DNA from: Ignelater luminosus
Lineage: Eukaryota; Arthropoda; Insecta; Coleoptera; Elateridae
Reading direction: 5' to 3'
DNA length: 64,000 nt
Assembly: GCA_011009095.1 (NCBI GenBank)
Contig: VTPC01091059.1
Span: forward strand, 54,468 to 118,467
This document shows, one piece after another, positions 10,451 through 23,060 of this stretch (position 1 is the stretch's first letter; each line of letters starts with the position of its first letter). The notes below the pieces were generated by a model. It was not told where the DNA came from. It saw only the letters and a program-made list of their open reading frames with translations, and searched no databases. Position numbers and translations under genes: made by a program.

Positions 10451-13400
10451 GAAATGCATAAAGTTTTAGAATTTTTTAAATATATGTATCTTGAGCGTCC
10501 ACTGCTGTATCCAAATTTCGGAAAAATTCAATATACTAGTATTTGGACACATTTTTTCTGATTTTTAAACCGCTTTTGTAAACCACCTTTCCAAAAACAA
10601 TGTTAACACCAATAGAGTAAGAGCAGTTGGCTGGGTTACTGCCGGTCAAGCTACTGGAGACAAGGCTTAGAAAGCTACTCCAATGGCTAATTTATCTTGT
10701 TAACGTCAATGATTGCCGAGAAAGCATTTGATACAGCATTCAAATGGACACACTCTTGAATCTCAAGATTTTCTCAATTCGATTGAAAAGAGGTTATAAA
10801 TCTGCAAAAGCTTCCTACTCTTGGGTTTTCTCCATTTCATTATGAAAATGTAAGTAATCATCAAAACTACCTGCTTAGAATACAGCAGGTTGTTTTCAAG
10901 GGTAATCTTTTTGAAACTTTAGCTTCGATGTGTCTTCGAAGGATATCTCATGCAAGGTTGTCGACAACTGTTAAATTGTTTTTTGCGTTTATTTGTCGCC
11001 GAACCCAATCCTTTATCTAGTCCTATTGCATTAGCTGATGGATTCTTAAAGTTTATGTCCTGATCTGGTCAAAGATAAAGGTAAATTTATTATATAATTT
11101 TTAATAGAGCACTTCCAGCAGAGATTAATCTTGACATACAAAAATACAGTTCCCAAAATATATTTCCAAGCCCTAGACTACATTTTTAAAACATATTTAG
11201 GTTTCTGCATTTGTAATTTCTTTGTCCAAATTTGATGAAAGCAATTTTAATGTAGCAACTTTTAATTTTTTCAAAGTTGAAGCTTGAAATTTAAAATTTA
11301 ATTTTTTTCACTGCACCTTGCACTGTAAGACTAAGTACTGTATTTAAATGCAAACATTTAATTGATTGCAATATGCTATATCTATAGTGTTGACATCAAA
11401 TGATAACAAAAAGCACTCAGACTTTGAATTCCTGGCCAAAAAGGCCTACGCAGTAGAACAACAAATTAGAATATCCATGTGTTCAAAATTATAACCACCA
11501 AGTAAGAAACTCAGCAATACCAAACCTTTGATAAAACAGAGAGAGGTTTTCATGTATTGCTCTATCGCGTGGAGGTATTAGTTTAGCGAGTAGACTGATT
11601 CAGTAGTCCTGTATGCTGGAATGTTACTTGATCCTACTGTATCCCAGCATAGGAAATTAGAACTCAACAATTAGCTGGTTACCTTAAAAGAATTCTTCAA
11701 GAAAATGGTAAAAATTCAAATAACTCTGGCTTCCTTTTGGTACATTTTAATGCCTACCATAAATTTTCTTAGGCTGTGCAAAAAACTAGAAAATCGGGAA
11801 TGGTGGAAATTGCAAGTAGTACGTAAAGAAAATGAAAGGCAAATTATATAACATTGAATATGAATGGAACAAAAGTGGTAAACCAAAAGGAACTCAGCAG
11901 ATGAAAAAGTCTAGGGGTAGAAAAATAATTTTATTCACTTTTCTCTTCTGTTCGAATTTGTTTTATAAGCTGGGATAAGACAGATTCAGAGCAGTTACAC
12001 ACGACAGTTTAGAACGTTTAGTGTATGGACAGGTAATGACGAGTAACAACCTGGGATAACCTTGAGTAATCCGGATTGATTTGCGTTTGTATGTTACCGA
12101 AAAGACTTCTTGGACTAACTGAAAGTACTACGTAAGATGAAATGTCTGATGATTATTGCATGACAATATGTCTTGTACGGGTTAAACTTCATTTTTTCTG
12201 TTACGTGTTCAAGTTTCAGTTTGTAGTCGGATTATTTCCTACTGATCTCTCATTTCCATTTCTTTTCATTGAATTTCCTATGTTGCCTATTATGATTTCC
12301 TAAAGATCTGCGGAGCACTACTCTTGCTTTTGCTCAACATTAGTACTCTGCAGAATTCAGATTAAAATGAGTTGGTTTACTGAATAGAAAACCGAAAAAT
12401 ATTTGCAATTTATAGACTTTGGTTATGTCTTCTAAATCTTGTGAAAATGTAAACCAGCAGTCTGGGTTCGTGTTGAGTCGTAGTTTGGCACGTTAAGTAC
12501 TTAGAATGCAACAAATAATTGGGTTTGTAGTTGCGGCAAATTCAGCTATTTATTTTCTCCCAAAAACAGCAAATTAGAAAAAAAAGTCATACCATCTTTT
12601 TTTTTCATACCTTCTTTGTTCCACTAGGCTTTTGGGTTTTTTCCTTAACGTCATCACGTTCCATATTTATTTATAGTTGTTTCATTTATTACTCTTCTTT
12701 TGCAGATTTGATTTTTTTTCTGTCATAACTACATTGGAATTTTTAGATTGTGAATTTTCTCATAGAACCAAGCCCTTTACAAAAGTTTTACTTCAGTTAT
12801 AGATGATGGATAGATAGATCTCATGAGAAATAAGCAAAAAACACATTTTGGTTTAAATGGCGTCAAGACAAACTTATCAGATTTTGATCAACGCTTTAGC
12901 CTATAATTCCTAAAAACAACAAAGATTGGTAGAAGACCAGCAACAAAACCAGGTTTTCCAAAAGGTTCTTAAACTTCTTCATTCATTCTGAAATTTACAG
13001 GATTGAGATATATTTCAGCATTGATCGATTTATCTAAATTAAATTCTTTAGGTAATTCTGGAAGACGTCTATTAATATTGAATCAAAGTTATCATGCCTA
13101 AGTAGTAATGGATTAGGCTAACTAGAGATTGTATTATAAGACTCATACCTATTTCCAGACTATTGTTTTTTAAGTAGAGTAGAGCATCTTTAGAATTTTC
13201 TACTGCACGAGGAAAAACGTTTCAGGATCACGATTGCAAAATTCAATCGATTCAAAGAGCTCACTTACCCATAGACACTGTAAAATATAATCAACTAACA
13301 AATCCGTCAAGTATGACCCGCAAAGTTCAACATGGAGAAGAAGATGGCGAAAAATAATTTAAAAATCAGCCTTTGACTAATCTCTTACGTAGGAAATGTT

Positions 13401-13819
13401 TTCGTAGATGTTTCAATCAGAAAAGTCTTAAGAACCTAAAGCTAACCTGTAAACAAATTTGGCTTATATATAGAAGCTAATTCTACCTCCCTCTACAGAG
13501 TCTGACCATTTCCACTTTTGAAAAATATTCCATCACCAAAAAATTTCGTTTTAATAAATGTAATGCCTTTTATACCTTCTGTTAATATAAACGACAACAA
13601 CTTTGTTGCGCCTGAATCAGACAGTATACTAGAATACTAATATTTTTTCATTTCTAGCAAGTTTAATTTCACTAAACTGGGGTTACATAATTTTTAATTA
13701 TGATTTTCATGGAACGAAGTTTAATTTATTCCAAAACTGCTAAAGTACTGTAAGGTAAACTTTAAGGTTCAATCTTTTTTGAATTTCGTTGCCAAATAAA
13801 ATAATAAATAACTACTTAC
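10451..13819. other. TRPC intron sequence, mostly unrecognised
   Basis: The rest of the 8.35-kb intron. Near 10705-10770 the plus strand reads AEKAFDTAFK, which could be a tiny RT relic, but there is no supporting motif and I do not call it. Otherwise there is only AT-rich sequence with poly-T runs near 12595 and 12710. Confidence 0.4.
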
Positions 13820-14009
13820 TTTGCAAATCTTCTCCAGATGGTACAAGCATTTGAATCAGTCGCTACTTCCGACATTGTGCAATTTGTTAGTTTCGTGTGG
13901 TTAGGTAATTTAGGATCTAAAATAATCTCAGCACAAACTGGCTTACTAACTTCAGAAGGACATTTCAATCTTTCTGCATCGGCGTAATACCACAATAATT
14001 GGTTTAAAC
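13820..14009 (-). CDS. TRPC channel exon: outer pore turret
   Basis: This 190-bp exon has a TTTCAG acceptor and a GTAAGT donor. It completes the glycine of G-LNQLLWYYAD and encodes the extracellular turret between S5 and the pore helix, ending TIWRRFA plus two bases of an Asn codon. The turret carries five cysteines (in LKC, VC, NC, AC and the pair context around them should be rechecked on a protein model) and two N-glycosylation sequons, NHT and NCT. The WRRF motif before the pore is standard for insect TRPC channels. The 403-bp intron to the S5 exon is short and shows no transposon. Confidence 0.9.
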
Positions 14010-14412
14010 CTGAAATTAAAATGTATTTATGTAATAAATTAAGTAAACAAACGGTAGTAATATAACGCGTAAAGCCGCATAATCCTATTTTCCAAACATG
14101 TTGATTTGTGAAAATAACGAACAAAGGTTTCAACCTGAATTGTTGGGATGCTTTGTGAATGTTGAGTGCACGTACTTCAATAAGATACAGTTTCAAGTGA
14201 TCTCCGCTGTTTGATTGGATCCTTTCTTAAGCTTTAAAAGAGCCGTAAAACTTTTGAAATCCGTATACGGTAGTTTATTGAATGTGAAAGGACACTCCAA
14301 CGAAACAAAGTTAAATGAATTCAATTTGTGATTATTTTCAATTCTAGTTAGAAAGTTATGAACGATAAATAAGAAATGATTTTTTTTTATTATTATTATA
14401 ACATAAACTTAC

Positions 14413-14546
14413 CACAAGAAAATGCAAACAACACTAGCACGTATAAAAAGAAGAATTTCATTATGTCCATCACCATTCTTGATAATGAAACCTGAAGTGG
14501 TCCCAGATGAGGATTTACGGAAAATATGTACACCAGTTTTAAGGAA
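14413..14546 (-). CDS. TRPC channel exon: S4 and S5
   Basis: This 134-bp exon has a TTACAG acceptor and a GTAAGT donor. It starts with the last base of a split codon, then 44 codons beginning [20 protein letters not shown] and ending [14 protein letters not shown], then the first base of a glycine codon. NPHLGPLQ is the conserved S4-S5 linker of TRPC channels, and the hydrophobic run after DIMK is S5. The longest open frame over this stretch is a different, non-coding frame. Because the exon starts with a single base of a split codon, the missing upstream exon must end with two bases of that codon. Confidence 0.92.
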
Positions 14547-15772
14547 CTGTAACAAAAAATAAATCAATCTTTTGAAACACAAAAATGTGTTACACATTTA
14601 ACAAATTAAATACTAACTTGCAACAGCGCAAAAAGCTCTCATTTTAGAATCATTTCCTTTTCGCCTAATGGACGTACCCTTTTCATATTCTAATTAATTT
14701 ATTAGTTAAACAGTTATACGAAGTTGGAGTTAAGTATTGGAGATAGTAGTACAGAAATAACTTTCATGCCATTAGTACATAAGTATCTTTCCCAAATTTT
14801 CTGAAATGCTAATACACCCGTCTTTTATTATTAAAATTGAAGTTAGCTGCTCTCCTAACACAAACGTATGATCTTAAAGTTACGCTAATTAAAATTAAGG
14901 CCCACATATACTAAAAGCATTTAAGTTTAGATCATAGTAATACGTACAAGCTGCAAGTGCACATATTAAATTTTAATCACAATATAGTACGAAGTTTCTC
15001 GTTTTAGTAATTTATGATGTATCAAGACTATCTAAATGGTATACAAATATCAAGTTTAATATTAAATTCTACCCTCTTAATAGTATTGTTTGGAAACAAC
15101 AACCAACTTTGTTAAACTAATCTTTACAAAATAACCGGTTGCAGCATTTTGCGGCGCGGCTTAAATATAGAATAACAATAATCATTTATCTTTGAATTTA
15201 CATTTATCTGGATTCCACAGCAAACACAGCGCGAACAAAAAGGGTTAACAAAAGATGATTCAGTTTGTTCCGTTTACAGGGAGGCTGCTATTGCAAACAG
15301 AATCAAATCGTTCCAATCTGTTGATTGCATAAGGCAGTACAAAAAGTGTTTATATTTTAAACTGCACCAGATTGGGTTTAGCTAGCAGTCTTAGCCATAA
15401 ACAGACTAATTTTAGAAGAATAATACAAAGAACTAAATATTTGTCGATATCAAGCATATTTTAAGAGAAGGAATTAAAAAACTAGAAAATTAAGAAGAGT
15501 AAGAAAAAACAACTATCGAGTTTGCTTGATTACGCTTAGCTTTAAAATCTCACATCAGCATATTCCCAATTGTATTGCAATATGTTACATCTTGCAATGA
15601 ATGTTATAACTGACTGTAATGTCTTCAAATAAGATACTGAGTGTCTTATACTCAATATCAAAAATTTATCAACAATGATTGAGTTTTATTCAACAAATCA
15701 GTTATTCTGGATTCAATTCTACTTCGACCTTCTGACTTTCTGAGAAGCTCTATAATTAGCTTGTTTTCAATT
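14547..15772. other. TRPC intron sequence, nothing recognised
   Basis: The beginning of the 39.2-kb intron on the exon side. I looked here for the missing S3-S4 exon and saw no matching codons or splice sites. Confidence 0.45.
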
Positions 15773-16172
15773 NNNNNNNNNNNNNNNNNNNNNNNNNNNN
15801 NNNNNNNNNNNNNNNNNNNNNNNNNNNNNNNNNNNNNNNNNNNNNNNNNNNNNNNNNNNNNNNNNNNNNNNNNNNNNNNNNNNNNNNNNNNNNNNNNNNN
15901 NNNNNNNNNNNNNNNNNNNNNNNNNNNNNNNNNNNNNNNNNNNNNNNNNNNNNNNNNNNNNNNNNNNNNNNNNNNNNNNNNNNNNNNNNNNNNNNNNNNN
16001 NNNNNNNNNNNNNNNNNNNNNNNNNNNNNNNNNNNNNNNNNNNNNNNNNNNNNNNNNNNNNNNNNNNNNNNNNNNNNNNNNNNNNNNNNNNNNNNNNNNN
16101 NNNNNNNNNNNNNNNNNNNNNNNNNNNNNNNNNNNNNNNNNNNNNNNNNNNNNNNNNNNNNNNNNNNNNNNN
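15773..16172. other. Assembly gap, 400 N
   Basis: Exactly 400 unknown bases, probably a scaffold gap of estimated or nominal size. It lies inside the TRPC intron and cuts off a Tigger/pogo element on its right side. Open frames reported across it are artefacts. Confidence 1.
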
Positions 16173-17646
16173 TTTTTTCACAAAGTATAAGACCTGATTG
16201 GTTAACCTTTGCTTCTCTGCCGCACAGACCATATGTAAACTGCCCTTTCCAATTTGTCGTTTACCACCGATTTCATTGTTTTCCTTGCAAACCTATCTTG
16301 TGATTGACATCGGCAGTGAATTTGGACAGATTGCCCTCATGTTTTTTAATGTCAGTGATTGTTGATTTCCCCACATTGAACTTGACTGCTAATGCACTAG
16401 CAGTTTCATCTTTCTTAAGCTGGTCAATAATTTCTAATTTGTCGCTAATTGATAAGACATATTAGACGGGGTACCTACTAACACAAATGATGAATGACTA
16501 AAAGTATCAACTAACTAGACGAGCACACCTCTTTGTACTAAAACGCTGCGGGACGACGCGATGCTGCATGAGCAGTTCTTGTTATAAAGACGATAAATTA
16601 AATTTCGCATTTTATTATACAGGGTGTCCCGCGACTCGACTGACATGGATTAAAGGCGTGTTCCTTAGATCATCTCAAGTCGAAAATACCTAATACATAT
16701 ATGCTCAAAACTCAATAGTATAGGAGTTACGGGCACTATTAAATTTAAGAGAATATGCGCAACACTTTAGTATAACATTGTGTTTTATTAATAAACAATA
16801 TGTCTAAAACAAAGTTAATTACATTAATTGTTCAAGATGTCTTCCTCCTGCCTAAATACACATTCTAGCTTTTTTTTATGATTGAAGAGGTAGCTTTTTG
16901 AAGAGTATGAGAGTCCGTTCTTATGGATGTTACTGCATCCAAAATTTTATGAAGTAATTCATCTCTAGTGTGAGATTTTTCGACAAAAACTAAACTCTTC
17001 ATGTGCCCTCAAAAAATAATAATACAAAGGCATTAGGTCTTGTAACATCGATGGCCAGGGAATTGGGCCTCTTCTTCTAATTCACCAGTTAGCAAAGTTG
17101 TTATTTAGCTATGTTGGTACATTTCTACCAAAATGAGGAGGTGCGCTGTCCTGCTGCAACCGCTTGGTAACTTGTAATTTAGAATCCATAAATAAAGTAA
17201 ATGTCGGTATATTCTTGATTTTAAAACCATTTGTTGATAGAAAATGCTATCGCCTATAACTCCTTTACTGTTGAGTTTCGGACATATATGCGTTTGGTAT
17301 TTTTGACTTGAAATGACCTAAGGAACACGCCTTTAAGCTATGTCAGTCGAGTCGCGGGACACCCTGTATATGTATTTGCACGTATATGACGTGTATGATA
17401 AGCTAATAGTATCTAACAGAAACAGTACCTTTTAAGTTTTTATTAATTTAGTTTCTGTTTAACCGCGATTAACGTTAACAATAAAGCATGACAAGAAAAG
17501 TTAAGTTTTATTACAATTTAATTATATAATATTGTTGACAAATAATCGTAATCTTAATCCAATCGGTTTAGACCCCTGCTCTAAACGACGTGTTTGGTTA
17601 ACAGTTCGTTCGGTTGATGGATGTTCGGATAATCGATGCTCTACTG
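16173..17646 (-). mobile_element. Tigger/pogo-like DNA transposon, 5' part, interrupted
   Basis: The right end has a pogo/Tigger-type terminal repeat on the minus strand, CAGTAGAGCATCGATTATCC, at 17627-17646 and next to a TA at 17647-17648. Between 16173 and about 16470 the minus strand encodes the N-terminal CENP-B-type helix-turn-helix: SDKLEIIDQLKKDETASALA, VKFNVGKSTITDIKKHEGNL, then frameshifted remains including SGLILCEK, a Tigger signature. A stop and frameshifts make it a relic. The body continues into the 400-N gap, and I see no left terminal repeat beyond it. A 747-bp DNA transposon (16620-17366) sits in its 5' region. Confidence 0.82.
16620..17366. mobile_element. 747-bp IS630/mariner-superfamily deletion derivative nested in Tigger
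   Basis: Terminal inverted repeats start CAGGGTGTCCCGCGACTCGA at both ends and stay similar for about 115 bp; the element is flanked by TA (16618-16619 and 17367-17368). The interior on the minus strand (about 16830-17175) holds the remains of a DDE domain: LQQDSAPPHFG (second catalytic Asp) and, where intact relatives have SPDLTPLDFF, the sequence LQDLMPLYYYF, so the third Asp is lost. The N-terminal part of the transposase is absent, so it could only move with help from another copy. It inserted after Tigger, which it interrupts. Confidence 0.88.
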
Positions 17647-17648
17647 TA

Positions 17649-20600
17649 TAGCGTTACCGAGTTGTATGTTCAATATTTTAAAGTAAATGGTTTTCGTGCA
17701 AGGTAAATGTTTGCGCTTGCCGCAAACAACAAATTAGATATTTACGCAACTAGCTGTCCTATATTGCACGTCATGGTTTTGCAGGCTTTCATGAGAACTC
17801 ATACGTTTGGACATGATCCAAAGAAGATCATCAGTAGTGTTGTCTAGAATCGGATTATTATTTATCTGTAGGCTGATTTTGTGTTTTTATACTCCGGTGC
17901 TTATCCAGAGAGATTTACAGTACGGGATTCCACTGATAATCAATTCTGTTATTGGAATATAATGAAAATATATAATTATTGTTATAGTCAGCATTGCATT
18001 AGCAAAGCATTTGTACATACAGATTTTAATTTGCTACATTATGGTTTTATTAAGCTTTGGATTCCAGAGTAACTTTGCGCAAATGAGATGGACTGAATGG
18101 TTTGTACTTCAATTCACTCATGTAGACGCTATGGATTTGTAAAGTAGGCTATTGAACAGAACCGCAAAGGTAAATTTTAATTATTTAGCTCGCTCAGGAA
18201 AGTCTAAAAGAAAATTCAACTTCTTCTCCAAAAATGGGCATCTTCAAAAATACCTCGCTACAGTTTTACCAAATTCCAAAAGCAAACAGGAAATCAGACA
18301 CTTCCAGTAAAAAATGAACACCTTCTGTTTGGTAACGCTAATTTGATATGGGTGCTTGAGCTATTCTTCTCATCTCTCCGACAATATCCTAGTTTGCTTT
18401 TGGTTCATACAAAACAAACATCAATAATGAGACTCAAAGTAATGTAACATTACATAGAAAGGTTTGATCGGTGGGGTTGTAATTGTATTCATGGTGCAAC
18501 GAATACAGCAGCCAAACATCGTCATCGTGCCTCATGTGGTACAGCGAAAAACTTTTCCCATCTGTAAGGCGCTCGAGGATGAAGCAAAGTATGACACTGC
18601 TTCGCAGTTTGCCTTACATTAAAGAAGATTACAAATATTTCCAAGGTGGAAAATACTGTATACCGTATAAAACATTTTGATATGACGATTTTCCATTTAA
18701 TAAAATACGTGCAGGTTATTGTTTCTTTTTCTTTTTCCGCATTTTATCTGCCATTAATAGTGGGATCCTGCAGTTACATGTTTAGGCCGCGTAGGCTTGA
18801 CATTTCTAGTTTTTGCCATTGTCTATCATTACATATTTTTGTTGCAATTAATCAGTTGTCAGTGGAACTACATGTTCCTGCAGTAGAGGTCCTTATTCAT
18901 GAAACTAGTGCTACTACCATACAAAATTTATTTCGTTCAGGACGTGCTCGACATCATTGCTAACAAAAAAGCAACTTTGCAGTTCGTTTCATTTTTGGAG
19001 GAGACATGCAACTGTACAACACAAAAAACCTTCAAGCAGATCAAGAGTCATTTAAACACCAGGAAATGTTATTTAAAGCAGCTATACAGCAAAGCCCTCA
19101 GCGTTCGGTTTGGCGTGTGTGCCTATGTATGTATGTCAAATAAGGCGTATTTTCACTTATGTAGGTTTGTTATTAAGAAGAACGTCTGGTACTGATCAGA
19201 CGTCAAGCTTGAATTACTTCATGAAATCCCACAGCACAGCCCGAAGGTTGCAATGTCGTGCGGTATAGTAAGCTTTGGCAATACTTGCCCATGCTTTTTG
19301 GAAGATCACTAAGGTATACCGTCATAGTTAATGCAGAACGGTATCATAACATGATCAACACTCTTCTGATGTCTGAGACACTATACTGTATGGTTTCACA
19401 CTGACTGAATTGCCCTAGCTAGACTGTGACAGTTATTTCCCGACCATTTTGCACGTTGCTGAAATAAATAACTAACGCCGCCAATATACTTTTAAAAAGA
19501 AGTGTGATGGTGCTTAAGTTACACTACTGATTGTTGGAGTTAGTTGCTCTAGTTTTTCTTTCCTTTTGGAGTAGTAGTCGCCAGATGTTTTAATTAATTG
19601 TAGCTGTTGGTTTTTGTTCAATTATATGTTACGAAACAAAAGAGCTTAGAGAATCACGTTTAATAATTTCTCCATTCCATGCATTATTTTTCCTGCGAAA
19701 TATACCAACCTTTCACTTTCTTAAGACATCACCGCACAGAAATGTGCAAAAATTATTTTACTTTCTTCAAGTTTGTTGTTTTAGTAAGTTTAGATGCATA
19801 AATTCTTATCCAAACTGAAAACTCACACAAAAATGTTAAGGGAGGAATAAATTACATCTAGATAAAAACGTCTGCTAGAACGAAACGTTTAAAGAAATAC
19901 CCATTTAAAGTGAAACGAAAATGAAAAATAAAAATAATTTCCAATTCAAAGCTCATAAGATTTATAAATGGTCTAAATAAATCACAAATAACGCAAACGC
20001 CTTTTATAAGCAATTTTAAATCTCTTTTAGGTGAAAAAATCTCTAATATTGTCCTAAAGGTAACCTAAATCAGAACTTTATGAGATCGATGAAAAATTAC
20101 TGTTCAGATTACAATAATAATTTATGACTGTTTAATGTGAAGATGGTACTTTTTAACCCAACATTAAATCGGAGTAAAGTAAATGGGTGAATCTGCAATT
20201 CGTCGAATTGCGTTTCAATGAATCGTCGCTTTGACAAATTTCCTTTTAGATTAATTGCTTTTCGATAACTCTTCTTCAGTGAACTCCCTGCAAATCACAT
20301 TTCCGCTAAATTTTTTATTACTCAAGCGGATCTCGTAATTTGCATGATTGTCTTCGAACATAGACTAGTTCGCTTTTGATAAATAGTTTTAATTTAATTC
20401 GGTTAAGAAAAGATTGTGTTTGAACGGAAATGTTACTTAAATGTTGAATCGCGTTATTTAATTATCTTGATTTATACAAGACTTATAAAATCCTTAGCAA
20501 ATGAAGGAAATTTGTAAATCTTGGTAACATTACACACAAAAACAAACAGCTATTCTGAGATTCAATTGTATCAAGGAAAATTAGTTTTGTAAACGGAGAA

Positions 20601-21550
20601 ATTTCCAGAAAATTGCTTTCTGACAATTATGACAAGTATCAGTGAAAGACGACGAGAAAAATATTAAATAAAACTTCCACCGGATAGAAAGGAGCACGCA
20701 CGTGTACAAAAACAGTAATTTAGAATAATATTACAAAAGTGCTTGTAGTAACACTATATCTACTACGTGTATTACTCTTAATAAGAATTATGTTTAGGGT
20801 GTTGCTTACAAAAATATTTATAAAATCAAAGAAAACGAATTGTTCAAAAAATTCAAAAACATTATTTTTCTGATATTTATTAACTGGGTTTGTTTTCAAT
20901 AAAAATCTTAAAACATTTCGCACTTTTCGTATACCCAAGTAAAATTGGCTACTTTCTAGGTAAAATCTTGTTGACTATCACATTTCTTTATGTAAGGATT
21001 AGCCTTTCCTCAAGGTTTCAAATGTCCTAATGTTCGTGGTACTTTATTCTAGTAGGTCGGGCTAACCTTATTTGTGGATGAATTTCAGTTTAGGTTTTTG
21101 TCTTGCTGCTGTTCAGTGCTGATATTGTTAGAGCGTTTGGAGGTTTACTGCTATTGATTGTGTTCTAGTACCTTTCAGGAAAGTAGAAGACGCGTTTGTG
21201 ACAATCATTCCATACTGCCTGTAGTTTCGACAACAATCTCAAAACAGAGATTTATAGTAGTCCTAGTACTTCTTAAAAAATATGTAAAAAGCGAAAACCG
21301 TCTCCGGTTTCCTGCTTTTGCCTTCTAGTAGGGGGGGAGAGCGGTGTTAGGTGATTAAATGTTTCCTAACTGAACAAAATTGTTTGACAATTGCAGGTTT
21401 ATTTTAAAGAGTTCTGCAGCAAACGATGTTTCTAAGATTTACTTTCGTCTGTGATTAACTCTGACTACTCTTAATGTTCACAAGACATTGGCCATTTCAG
21501 GTTTTAAACACGTGATCTTTTAAGGTACACAAAAACTTACCGTTTACACA
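17649..21550. other. TRPC intron sequence, nothing recognised
   Basis: Almost 4 kb without a feature I can support. Open frames at 18483-18680 and 18646-18963 show no family motif and overlap in different frames; they look random. Confidence 0.4.
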
Positions 21551-21949
21551 AAGAACATTTGCATTGTTTTTAACGTTCAAGTGCAGCAACTCTGGTTACT
21601 TTGTATGTTTTGTCAACACGCCAAAGTACAAGTCGATTGTTTTCTAATACATGGACAATTTTAAATGGATCAAGATACTTTGCCCTTCATTTCCTAGATC
21701 TGTTACTTATGTGTCTTCAACTACATTAACTTTCATTTTAGTTCCTTACTTTGTTGAATCGATCCCTACCCCTAATTGCCTGATGGTTTCTCCCTTGTCT
21801 ATACATTTCCCATTTTCACTATCTTGACAGCATCCAGTAATGTTGCTTTTGCGTATCACCTCTGCTTTAAAAAATTAATTGCCAGACCCACAATTTAATT
21901 CAATATATACTGTTTGACGGAAGTGTGACATTTCAATAAAACACAGGTT

Positions 21950-22900
21950 TAGGCTAAATCTCTTTTATTATTTTTCCTTCGAGTGCTACAACTTAGTCCA
22001 ACAAGTTTCCAATTTCTTTAAGCCGTCCGAGAAATGTTCTTTTGGCAACTCGTCAAAATAGGCCTCCGTTGCAGCAATAACCTCTTCATTTGATGCGAAT
22101 TTTTTTCCTGCCATTATTTTTTTCAAATTCGGATGTACAAAGAAGTTGCTTGGGGCCAAATCCGGTAAGTATGGTGAATGGGGAGACAAATCGTAGCATA
22201 ATTGTACGAATTTAGCGGTCGCAATTGTGGATGAATGAGATAGGGCGTTGTTGTAATGAAAGAGCACTTTCTTACGTGCCAAATGTGGGCGTTTTTTCTT
22301 TAAGTTGACATCAAAACGGGTCCATAAATCAGCATGATATTGGCCAGTTATTTATTGATTTGCCCCTTTCCAAATAGTCAATATGGATTATGCCTTTAGA
22401 ATCCAAAAAAATAGTCGCCATGACCTTATTAGCCGAGTGGCCTATTTTAGCTTTCTTTGATGCATGTTAGTCTGGTGAAATCCATTGTTTAGACTATAGC
22501 TTTGTTTCAGTGGTATGGTGGTGGATCCAGCTTTCGTCAACAGTCACATATCGGCAAAACAACTCGACCGGATTACGTTGCAACATGGCCCAACATCTTG
22601 TCCACTGTGAGTAATCGCGGCACCCATCTTGCCGATACCTTTTTCATATGCAAAGTTTTGTGCAAAATATTGTGCACCCGTTCGATTGAGATATCTACAG
22701 TATTAACTATCTCGTGCACTTTCAAAAGTCGACCGCTCATTACTATATCATGGATTTTGTCAACGATGTTCTTTTCAGAATAGTTTTCCCAAGCAATCTA
22801 GCGCTTACCAATATGAAAATTTCTGCTTTCTCCATTTGGTTTCTTCTGGATTCCATGAAATAAAGAAACTCATCTATCTCCACAAACTGCTTATTTAGTA
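21950..22900 (-). pseudogene. Mariner transposase relic inside gypsy body
   Basis: The open part at 21986-22282 encodes the C-terminal catalytic region: VLFHYNNALSHSS where intact elements have HQDNA-type sequence around the second Asp, then SPYLPDLAPSNFFVHPNLKK where the third Asp (SDFF) is Asn. It continues with FASNEEVIAATEAYFDELPK, a mellifera-type mariner signature. Further upstream, pieces such as TGQYHADL and the relics of the HTH region are spread over several frames. Two catalytic residues are mutated and there are many indels. I found no clear terminal repeats. Confidence 0.85.
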
Positions 22901-23060
22901 AAGCTACTAGGGACTGACGGAATACATTTTGTTTCTGGAACTCAGCAATGCTGTCGCCGTTCTTTTACCATAATTATCCAATTGTGGGATGTTACTCGAG
23001 TAAGTCTACATTGTTCATTTTTCATCCCGGTTCTATATTAATTGTCAAAGCCATAATCTG
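22901..23060 (-). other. Gypsy-side flank of the mariner relic
   Basis: Short stretch joining the mariner N-terminal remains to the gypsy RT piece; frames are broken and the boundary is uncertain. Confidence 0.35.

Noticed and set aside
10705..10770. AEKAFDTAFK as an RT relic
   Set aside because: A single short motif with no neighbouring RT blocks; too little to call.
13816..14196. A 126-codon minus-strand open frame as a gene of its own
   Set aside because: It reads through the real acceptor at 14010-14011 into the intron; only the part from 14009 to 13820 is the TRPC turret exon.
14409..14597. A 62-codon minus-strand frame as coding sequence
   Set aside because: The TRPC S4-S5 exon uses a different frame over the same bases, with matching splice phases.
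15756..16303. Long open frames on both strands across the gap
   Set aside because: They consist of unknown bases; no real sequence supports them.
18483..18963. Overlapping plus-strand frames
   Set aside because: Different frames, no recognisable motif, no splice or promoter context.
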